DNA of 64,000 bases from Streptomyces actinomycinicus (lineage in GTDB: Bacteria; Actinomycetota; Actinomycetes; Streptomycetales; Streptomycetaceae), in the NCBI RefSeq assembly GCF_016741775.1, contig NZ_JAERRK010000018.1:117299-181298 (forward strand), in the 5' to 3' direction. Below are positions 58,099 to 64,000 of this stretch, piece after piece. Both the position numbers and the translations under genes were made by a program. Position 1 is the stretch's first letter; each line of letters starts with the position of its first letter. The notes under the pieces are model-generated. The model had not been told where the DNA came from, did not search any database, and saw nothing but the letters and a program-made list of their open reading frames with translations.

Positions 58099-58635
58099 CT
58101 AGCGCTCCATGACGCCGTTCAACTCGTGGAGCAGCCTGGCCAGTTCGGACACTTCGCGGCGGTCCCAGTGGGCGAGCTGGCGGACGTAGCGGGCGCGGCG
58201 GGCCTCACGGACCGTGCCGACGCGGTGGCGGCCCTCGTCGGTGAGGGTGACGAGCCAGGCGCGGCCGTCGGCGGGGTCGGGTTCACGGGCGATCAGGCCG
58301 AGTTCCTCCAGGGCGCGCAGCTGGCGGGACATGGTGGCCTTGCCGACGCCGATGTAGGCGGCGAGTTCGGTGGCCCGCTGGCCGCCGAGTTCGTCCAGCC
58401 GGATGAGCAGGCCGTACGCGGAGGACTCCAGGTCGGGGTGGACCTCCCGGGCCATCTCGCCCTGGTTGGCGCGGGCACGCCGGAGCAGCACGGTCAACTC
58501 GCGTTCCAAGGCCAGGAATTCCTGGTCTGCACCAGTCGGTGTCACCTCGCCGGCAGCGCGATGTGCGCCGCCGTTTCCGTCCTCGTGCACGTCAGCACCC
58601 CTGATCGGTTTCGCAGTCCTGAAAGTTTCTGCCAC
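58099..58635 (-). CDS. MarR-family transcriptional regulator
   Basis: A 178-residue protein with a winged helix at residues about 70-140 (SSAYGLLIRLDELGGQRATELAAYIGVGKATMSRQLRALEELGLI, cut to its ends; DPADGRAWLVTLTDEG wing). The N-terminal 30 residues are probably not conserved, and GTG 58635 is only one candidate. It converges on the PP2C-like gene and is divergent from the GH25 gene. The CTACGTGCGTAG palindrome lies upstream as a possible own operator. Confidence 0.88.
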   Translation of the reverse strand: MAETFRTAKPIRGADVHEDGNGGAHRAAGEVTPTGADQEFLALERELTVLLRRARANQGEMAREVHPDLESSAYGLLIRLDELGGQRATELAAYIGVGKATMSRQLRALEELGLIAREPDPADGRAWLVTLTDEGRHRVGTVREARRARYVRQLAHWDRREVSELARLLHELNGVMER

Positions 58636-58717
58636 ACGTCGCCATCACCGCAGCTCCGTAAGTATTTCGCAGGCGTAGACCAACGGCGTCGTCCGGACCC
58701 TCTTCCCACGCCGTCAT

Positions 58718-58729
58718 CTACGTGCGTAG
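58718..58729. promoter_or_regulatory. CTACGTGCGTAG palindrome, possible MarR operator
   Basis: A 12-base site with perfect 5-base arms, about 80 bases upstream of the MarR start and in the gap shared with the GH25 gene. A related GCGTAG occurs at 58672. Confidence 0.45.
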
Positions 58730-58735
58730 CTTCTT

Positions 58736-58933
58736 TATCAGGCCATTAGTGGCATGCGCACGCCAGCAGGCTGCCCGGCGCCCCGGCCCCCGCGTTCGCG
58801 ACCCCCACGGCACACCGCACCGCACGTCCCCCCACGGGACGTCCCACAGCACCGCCCCACGGCACATCCCCGGCAGGTTCCCAGCCCGTCCCCCCACGGC
58901 ACCTCCCCCCACGTCACTCCCCGGAGGCACGTC
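58736..58933 (+). other. C-rich leader before the GH25 gene
   Basis: Repeated CCCCACGGCAC / CCCCACGGGACGT units make up most of 58800-58920, directly before the GGAGG ribosome site. No protein-like frame continues through it. It may be untranslated leader. Confidence 0.45.
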
Positions 58934-59767
58934 ATGACCGTGCTCAGACCCGGCTCCGTCCGGCTCTTCCGCCCGCGCCCCCTCGCCGTCCTCCTCACGG
59001 CCCTGCTCACGGCGCTGCCCCTCATGCTTCCGCTGACCTCCGCCCACGCGGCGGCCACCCCCGGCCGCGGCTCCGCGTACATGGGCATGGGCGTCCTCAC
59101 CCACGACGGCCGCAGCGGCACCCCCACCACCGGGGACGCCACCCAGACCGAGGGCGTGGACGTCTCCGGCCACCAGGGCAACGTCGCCTGGCCGACCCTG
59201 TGGGGCAGCGGGGTGCGGTGGGCGTACACCAAGGCCACGGAAGGCACGTACTACACGAACCCGTACTTCGCCCAGCAGTACAACGGCTCCTACAACGTGG
59301 GCATGATCCGCGGCGCCTACCACTTCGCGACCCCGGACACCACGAGCGGCGCCACCCAGGCGAACTACTTCGTCGACCACGGCGGCGGCTGGTCCCGGGA
59401 CGGCAAGACCCTGCCCGGTGCGCTCGACATCGAGTGGAACCCGTACGGCGCCGCGTGCTACGGCAAGACCGCGAGCCAGATGGTCAGCTGGATCGCCGAC
59501 TTCATCAGCACCTACCGGGCGCGGACCGGACGGTACGTCGTGATCTACACGGCCACGACCTGGTGGACCCAGTGCACCGGCAACTACGGCGGCTTCGCCG
59601 TGAACAGCCCCTTGTGGATCGCCCGGTACGCCTCCGACCCGGGGACGCTGCCGGCCGGCTGGTCGTACTACACGATGTGGCAGTACACCTCCTCCGGTCC
59701 GACCGTCGGCGACCACGACAAGTTCAACGGTGCGCTCGACCGGGTGCAGGCACTGGCCAACGGTTAG
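58934..59767 (+). CDS. Secreted GH25 muramidase
   Basis: A 277-residue lysozyme of the cellosyl type. Signal peptide residues 1-37 (VLLTALLTALPLMLPLTSAHA). The GH25 barrel starts with GVDVSGHQGNV (catalytic Asp) near residue 76, continues through AYTKATEG, AYHFATPD, and has the acid Glu in ALDIEWNPYG near 161; MWQYTSSG near the end is typical. It cleaves MurNAc-GlcNAc bonds outside the cell. ATG 58934 with GGAGG upstream. Confidence 0.93.
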   Translation: MTVLRPGSVRLFRPRPLAVLLTALLTALPLMLPLTSAHAAATPGRGSAYMGMGVLTHDGRSGTPTTGDATQTEGVDVSGHQGNVAWPTLWGSGVRWAYTKATEGTYYTNPYFAQQYNGSYNVGMIRGAYHFATPDTTSGATQANYFVDHGGGWSRDGKTLPGALDIEWNPYGAACYGKTASQMVSWIADFISTYRARTGRYVVIYTATTWWTQCTGNYGGFAVNSPLWIARYASDPGTLPAGWSYYTMWQYTSSGPTVGDHDKFNGALDRVQALANG

Positions 59768-59805
59768 CGCGCAGCCCTTGGTACGGGCGCCGGCCCTCCG
59801 GGGCG

Positions 59806-60009
59806 TCACAGCCCCAGGGAGACTGCCAGCCGCGTCAGCTCGGCCGTGCTCGTATGGCCGAGCTTGGCGCGGATCCGGCGCAGATAGGCGTCGACGGTGT
59901 GCGGTGACACTCCCATCGCGCGGGCCGTCTGCAGATATGTGCGGCCCGCCGCGATGTGCCGCAGTGTCTCCAGCTCGCGCCGGGTCAGCGGGGTCGTGAC
60001 GACGGTCAT
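59806..60009 (-). CDS. Single-domain LuxR-type helix-turn-helix protein
   Basis: A 67-residue protein. ATG 60009 with GGGAGG upstream. The whole chain is one LuxR_C_like DNA-binding domain: LTRRELETLRHIAAGRTYLQTARAMGVSPHTVDAYLRRIRAKLGHTSTAEL (cut to its ends). There is no receiver or sensor domain, so it resembles stand-alone small regulators such as BldB-/GerE-like proteins. Target unknown. Confidence 0.85.
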   Translation of the reverse strand: MTVVTTPLTRRELETLRHIAAGRTYLQTARAMGVSPHTVDAYLRRIRAKLGHTSTAELTRLAVSLGL

Positions 60010-60220
60010 GGGGCCTCCCTGATCGCACCCCCCGATGTTGTCCGTAATGCCTGGATAAAAACCTTGTGTCTTCTTCACGCCCCGGAGCGCACCTCCGGTT
60101 GCACACGGACGCCGTTTTCCGCCGCCCCGTCTCTCCCGCCCGTCCCTGCGTTGGTGCTCCGCGCCGGCCGGGATCATGCTGGTCAGGAGAGCCTGCCTAG
60201 CAAGGGCGAGATGAGCGGCG

Positions 60221-62626
60221 ATGGAGCGACAGTCGACGTACACGGCCACGGCCACCATCGATGACCGGGGCATCCTGACCGGCTGGAGCGAGGGCGCGCA
60301 GCGGCTGCTCGGCTACGACTCCTCCACGGTCGTGGGCCGGCCCGCCACCGCGCTGCTCGCCTCCGACGGCACGGGTGCCCGGCGGGCGCTGGCCGGCCGT
60401 AGCCGCTGGAACGGCACCCTCCCCCTGCGGCACCAGGACGGCCGGCACCTGGAACTGGGCGTGCTCGCCCACCGCCGCACTTCGCGGAGCGGGGTCCCCG
60501 ACTGGCTCGTGGTGGCCGCGGTGACCGCTCGGACGCAGCCGCCCCGGGGTGAACCACTGGAGGAATGGACGTTCCTCCAGTCCCCCTTTCCGCTGGCGAT
60601 CTTCGACGCGGACCTGCGCCTGGTGCGCGCCAACCGCCGGCTGGAGCACGCCCTCGCCCTGCCCGAGGCGGCGATGCGCGGCCTGCGCCTGACCCACATC
60701 GTGCCGGGGTCGGCGAGCGAGGAGACCGACCGGTCGATGCGGCTGGCACTGGAGTCCGGCCGGCCGCAGGAGGCGCGCGGCCGGCTCGGAGCCGACCTCG
60801 GCCGGATCACGGTCCTCACCCCGCTGAAGGACGCCGGCGGCCGGGTACGGGCCGTCTGCCTCTCCGTGGAGCAGCCGGCCCCGGACTCCGCCGGCCGGCA
60901 GCGCCCCTCGACCGAGTCCGGCTCCCAGGTGGTGGGTACGGCGGCGGACCTGGCCCGCGCCGCCCAGGAACTCGGCGAGGTCACGGTCCCCCGGCTGGCC
61001 GACGTCATGGTGGCCGATCTGCTCGACAGGCCCCGCTCCCGCGCCGAGATCTCCGAACCCCAGCGCGACCCCGTCGTGCTGCGCCGGGCCGCCCTGCGCG
61101 CGTTCCCGGCCGGCGAGGGGCCCGCCCCGAGCACCGGCACGGGCATGGGCGAGGGGGCCGGCACGGGCGCGGGGGTGGGCGAGGCCATCGTCTGCCCGGA
61201 GGATTCGCCGCCCGCCCAGTGCCTGGCCGCGGCCCGCCCTCTGCTGTACGACACGGCGGACCCGGCCGTCGCCGGGTGGGCGTCACTGGATCCGGGCGCC
61301 GCGTGGCTGCGGGCGTCCGGGGCACGCTCCCTGCTGGCGGTGCCGCTGCTCGCCCAGGGCAGCACGCTCGGCGTGGCCCTGTTCGGCCGGCAGCCCGAGA
61401 GGGGCGCGTTCGGCCCCGAGGACCTCCGGCTCGCGGAGGAGTTCAGCGCCAAGGCCGCCACCGGTATCGAGCAGGCCCGCTCGTACTCCCGGTCCCGCAC
61501 CACCACCGTGGCCCTGCAACGCAGCCTGCTCCCGCACACGCTGCCCGACCAGGCGGCCCTGGAGATCGCCACCCGCTATCTGCCGGCCGCCACCCGGGCC
61601 GGCGTGGGCGGCGACTGGTTCGACGTGATCCCGCTGTCCGGGGCGCGCGTGGCGCTCGTGGTCGGGGACGTGGTGGGCCACGGCATCCGGGCCTCCGCCA
61701 CCATGGGCCGGCTGCGTACGGCGGTGCGCACCCTGGCCGACGTCGATCTGCCGGCCGACGAGCTGCTCACCCACCTCGACGACCTGGTGCTGCGGCTGGC
61801 CGCCGACGAGGGCAGCGCCGACCCGGCCGCCGAGACCGCCGGCGGCATCGGCACCACCTGCCTGTACGCGGTCTACGACCCGATCTCGCGCCACTTCACC
61901 GTGGCCCGGGCCGGGCATCCGCCGCCCGCCGTGGTCACCCCCGACGGCGCCGTCCGCTTCCTGGACGTGCCCGCGGGACCGCCGCTCGGGCTCGGCGGGC
62001 TCCCCTTCGAGGCCGTGGAGACCGAACTGCCCGAGGGCAGCCTGCTCGCTCTGTACACCGACGGGCTGTTCGAGGCCCGTGACCACGACATCGACGAGGC
62101 GCTGGACAAGATGTTCGCCGCGCTCGTCCGTCCCGCCAAGTCGCTGGAGTCGGTGTGCGACCGGGTCCTCACCGAGCTGCTCACCCACCGTCCCGACGAC
62201 GACATCGCCCTGCTGGTGGCCCGGACCCGGGCGCTGCACGAGGACCGGGTCGCCTCCTGGGAACTGTCCAACGAGTTCACCGTCGTCTCCCTGGCCCGCC
62301 GGTACGCCACCGAGCAGCTGGCCGCCTGGGGCCTGGACGAGGCCGCGTTCACCACCGAACTGATGGTGAGCGAGCTGGTCACCAACGCGATCCGGTACGG
62401 CCGCCCGCCCATCCAGCTCCGGCTGATCCACCAGAACAGCACCCTGATCAGCGAGGTCTACGACTCCAGCGGCACCACACCGCACATGCGGCGCGCCCGG
62501 ATCTTCGACGAGGGTGGCCGGGGCCTGCTTCTGGTCGCCCAGCTCGCCGAGCGCTGGGGCACCCGGCACGACCGGGTCGGCAAGACGGTGTGGGCGGAGC
62601 AGTCGCTCTCCGGACCCGGGCGCTGA
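60221..62626 (+). CDS. PAS-PAS-GAF-SpoIIE phosphatase-HATPase fusion protein
   Basis: An 801-residue protein. PAS domains at about 8-100 (GILTGWSEGAQRLLGY) and 118-220 (FDADLRLVRANRRLEHAL). GAF-like region about 240-425. SpoIIE PP2C-type phosphatase about 450-645 (VGGDWFDVIPL, GDVVGHG, ARAGHPPP, YTDGLFEAR, DDIALLVARTR). C-terminal RsbW-like HATPase about 660-795 (ELMVSELVTNAIRYG, GGRGLLLVAQLAERWG). It combines phosphatase and kinase functions acting on anti-sigma antagonists. ATG 60221. Signal unknown. Confidence 0.92.
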   Translation: MERQSTYTATATIDDRGILTGWSEGAQRLLGYDSSTVVGRPATALLASDGTGARRALAGRSRWNGTLPLRHQDGRHLELGVLAHRRTSRSGVPDWLVVAAVTARTQPPRGEPLEEWTFLQSPFPLAIFDADLRLVRANRRLEHALALPEAAMRGLRLTHIVPGSASEETDRSMRLALESGRPQEARGRLGADLGRITVLTPLKDAGGRVRAVCLSVEQPAPDSAGRQRPSTESGSQVVGTAADLARAAQELGEVTVPRLADVMVADLLDRPRSRAEISEPQRDPVVLRRAALRAFPAGEGPAPSTGTGMGEGAGTGAGVGEAIVCPEDSPPAQCLAAARPLLYDTADPAVAGWASLDPGAAWLRASGARSLLAVPLLAQGSTLGVALFGRQPERGAFGPEDLRLAEEFSAKAATGIEQARSYSRSRTTTVALQRSLLPHTLPDQAALEIATRYLPAATRAGVGGDWFDVIPLSGARVALVVGDVVGHGIRASATMGRLRTAVRTLADVDLPADELLTHLDDLVLRLAADEGSADPAAETAGGIGTTCLYAVYDPISRHFTVARAGHPPPAVVTPDGAVRFLDVPAGPPLGLGGLPFEAVETELPEGSLLALYTDGLFEARDHDIDEALDKMFAALVRPAKSLESVCDRVLTELLTHRPDDDIALLVARTRALHEDRVASWELSNEFTVVSLARRYATEQLAAWGLDEAAFTTELMVSELVTNAIRYGRPPIQLRLIHQNSTLISEVYDSSGTTPHMRRARIFDEGGRGLLLVAQLAERWGTRHDRVGKTVWAEQSLSGPGR

Positions 62627-62635
62627 CACGGTTGC

Positions 62636-62661
62636 GCCCCGCCGCGGGGGTGCGGCGGGGC
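62636..62661 (+). terminator. Hairpin terminator after the SpoIIE-type gene
   Basis: GCCCCGCCGC (62636-62645) pairs with GCGGCGGGGC (62652-62661) around GGGGGT, 10 bases after the stop. Confidence 0.75.
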
Positions 62662-62690
62662 GGAGGACGTCTCCTTCACGTCGTCTCGGT

Positions 62691-62882
62691 TCAGTCGGGG
62701 CCGCCCTCGTGCGGGGTCGGTGCCACCGGTGCCGGTGCCGGGCTGGGGGCCGGTGCCGGGTGGGCCGGCTGGGGCTCGGCCTGCGGTGCGGGCTTCGGGC
62801 CGGTGGCACCGGCGGAACCGGCGGTGATGGCCACGACGGCCGCGGCGAGGGCGACGGAGCGTCGCCAGAACTTGCTGTACAT
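62691..62882 (-). CDS. Small secreted Pro/Ala-rich peptide
   Basis: A 63-residue protein. ATG 62882 with AGGGAG upstream. Signal peptide residues about 1-26 (SVALAAAVVAITAGSAGA) and a mature part of PAPxP-type repeats (PKPAPQAEPQPAHPAP). Probably extracellular and unstructured. It is downstream in direction from the large repeat protein and may be co-expressed with it. Function unknown. Confidence 0.6.
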   Translation of the reverse strand: MYSKFWRRSVALAAAVVAITAGSAGATGPKPAPQAEPQPAHPAPAPSPAPAPVAPTPHEGGPD

Positions 62883-63016
62883 GGAGTTCTCCCTGGTGAG
62901 ACGGATTTCCCGGCCGGGGCGGCGGAGACGAGGTCCGGCCGGGTGGCGGGGCTTGAAGCCTTGCCACCCGGCCGGACCGTGATCCCGCCGGCCGCTGTCG
63001 CGGCGGTCAGGTCTGG

Positions 63017-64000
63017 TTACTCGCCGCCGGCGTCACCCCCGCCGGTGTCTCCGCCGCCGGTGTCGCCACCGTCGTCCGAGACGTCGTTCGACTGCTCTGT
63101 GGAGTTGTCGTTCGACTGGTCGGCACTGTCGTCGACCGCCTCGTTGGACTGCTCCGTGGAGTTCTCGTTCGACTGGTCGGCGCTGTCGTCGGTCGCCTCG
63201 TTGGACTGCTCCGTCGAGTTGTCGTTCGACTGGTCGGCGCTGTCGTCGGTCGCCTCGTTGGACTGCTCCGTCGAGTTCTCGTTCGACTGGTCGGCGCTGT
63301 CGTCGGTCGCCTCGTTGGACTGCTCCGTCGAGTTCTCGTTGGACTGGTCGTCACCGCCCTCGTTGGTCTGCTTGGTGTCGTTCTCGTTGGACTGCTCGCC
63401 GCCGCCCTCGTTGGTCTGCTTGGTGTCGTTCTCGTTGGACTGCTTGTCGCCGCCCTTGTTCTCCTGGTCGGTCTCGTTCTTGTTCGACTGCTCGCCGTCG
63501 CCCTCGTTGGTCTGGGTGGTGTCGTTCTTGTTCGACTGCTCGCTGCCGCCCTTGTTCTCCTGGTCGGTCTTGTTCTTGTTCTCCTGGTCCTCGCCGCCCT
63601 TGTTCTCCTGGTCGGTCTTGTTCTCGTTGGACTGCTTGTCGCCGTCCTTGTTTTCCTGGTCGGTCTCGTTCTTGTTCTTCTGGTCGTCGCCGCCCTTGTT
63701 CTTCTGGTCGGTCTCGTTCTTGTTCTTCTGGTCGTCGCCGTCCTTGTTTTCCTGGTCGGTCTTGTTCTTGTTCTCCTGGTCCTCGCCGCCCTTGTTCTCC
63801 TGGTCGGTCTTGTTCTTGTTCTCCTGGTCCTCGCCGCCCTCGTTCTTCTGCTTGGTCTCGTTCTCGTTAGTCTGCTTCGGGTCCTTGGGGTCCTTCGGGT
63901 CCTTCGGGTCCTTCGGGTCCTTCGGGTCCTTGGGGTCCTTGGGGTCCTTCGGGTCCTTCGGGTCCTTCGGGTCCTTCGGGTCCTTCGGGTCCTTCGGGTC
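63017..64000 (-). CDS. Repetitive Asn/Gln/Asp/Lys-rich protein, 5' end beyond the window
   Basis: 327 codons are visible, open from 64000 to TAA at 63017-63019; no start is in the window. From the visible N-side there are at least 13 DPK tripeptides (9-bp units, 63879-64000), then 16-residue units such as GGEDQENKNKTDQENK, then 19-residue units such as ADQSNENSTEQSNEATDDS, and a GGGDTGGGDAGGE end. Alternate positions read Q-x-N-x-N-x-T-x-Q-x-N. No Cys and very few hydrophobic residues. Probably a surface or secreted fibre-like or disordered protein; family not recognised. Confidence 0.75.
   Translation of the reverse strand, partial: DPKDPKDPKDPKDPKDPKDPKDPKDPKDPKDPKDPKDPKDPKQTNENETKQKNEGGEDQENKNKTDQENKGGEDQENKNKTDQENKDGDDQKNKNETDQKNKGGDDQKNKNETDQENKDGDKQSNENKTDQENKGGEDQENKNKTDQENKGGSEQSNKNDTTQTNEGDGEQSNKNETDQENKGGDKQSNENDTKQTNEGGGEQSNENDTKQTNEGGDDQSNENSTEQSNEATDDSADQSNENSTEQSNEATDDSADQSNDNSTEQSNEATDDSADQSNENSTEQSNEAVDDSADQSNDNSTEQSNDVSDDGGDTGGGDTGGGDAGGE
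63067..63360 (-). repeat. 57-bp repeats encoding 19-residue units
   Basis: About five tandem units of the type ADQSNENSTEQSNEATDDS are encoded by nearly identical 57-bp blocks (Q-S-N-E-N-S-T-E-Q-S-N core). Confidence 0.8.
63879..64000 (-). repeat. 9-bp tandem repeat encoding DPK
   Basis: GGGTCCTTC units (some GGGTCCTTG) repeat without interruption to the window edge, each encoding Asp-Pro-Lys on the minus strand. Confidence 0.85.

Noticed and set aside
63879..64000. CRISPR or telomere-like repeat
   Set aside because: The 9-bp units encode an uninterrupted DPK series in the same frame as the downstream protein, so they are coding minisatellites.

Overview
The DNA is very G+C-rich with strongly biased third codon positions. 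It encodes Streptomyces-type genes: a conservon operon, Ku/LigD non-homologous end joining, SpoIIE/HATPase switch proteins, secreted GH25 and NlpC/P60 hydrolases, and GntR/TraSA plasmid-like transfer genes. I read it as a Streptomyces chromosome segment carrying an integrated actinomycete integrative and conjugative element (AICE) of the pSAM2/SLP1 type. The integrase end lies beyond the left edge, so this is inference from the genes present and from a tRNA-like att fragment at about 26.8 kb.

Left part (1-7.3 kb): leftward transfer genes packed with overlapping stop/start codons (small Spd-like proteins, a DUF2637 membrane protein, an FtsK/SpoIIIE-type TraSA). They sit under a KorSA-like GntR repressor with visible repeated operators. 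Next comes a second GntR regulator flanked by three AGTGGC...GCCACT operators. These serve a Zn-ribbon/HATPase pair, the regulator itself and a divergent DUF1152 gene.

Cargo (7.3-26.8 kb): a defence-like island. It holds an Mrr-type nuclease, a DUF4365 protein, a coupled DUF4365-like plus unknown-protein pair, a mini-ORF pair with a strong terminator, and a scar region with several att-like repeats around a lipoprotein and a small membrane protein. It continues with a Schlafen/AlbA_2 protein, a membrane protein plus small partner sharing an NNAPxQNV motif, nested transposons (IS630-like, IS1380-like, IS5-like remnant), a DUF3644 protein, and a divergent cytosine-5 methyltransferase / AspBHI-like endonuclease pair. 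The island ends at a tRNA 3'-end fragment followed by a perfect terminator hairpin. A second, decayed copy of the same att sequence lies 1.45 kb further on, beside a frameshifted gene.

Right part (28.9-64 kb) looks like ordinary chromosome: a secreted lectin-CAP protein, a minisatellite-rich patch with an ArsR/MFS pair, ku and ligD-pol, a NERD protein, a dual-specificity phosphatase, a lipoprotein-histidine kinase pair, and an SEDS (FtsW/RodA) gene linked to a class B PBP through a chain of overlapping 10-codon ORFs. These are followed by two diiron proteins with a TetR regulator, an NlpC/P60 hydrolase, a five-gene conservon-monooxygenase operon, a PP2C-like protein, a MarR regulator, a GH25 muramidase, a one-domain LuxR protein and a PAS-GAF-SpoIIE-HATPase protein. 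The window ends inside an extremely repetitive Asn/Gln/Asp/Lys-rich protein that runs off the right edge.

Best candidates for something undescribed: the membrane/NNAPxQNV pair (17.1-19.2 kb), the coupled DUF4365-like operon (10.4-12.2 kb), the 29-bp mini-ORF cascade in front of the PBP gene (42.17-42.3 kb), and the alternating Q-x-N-x-N-x-T repeat protein at the right edge. Functions are assigned from motifs and family recognition by eye; no database search was run.
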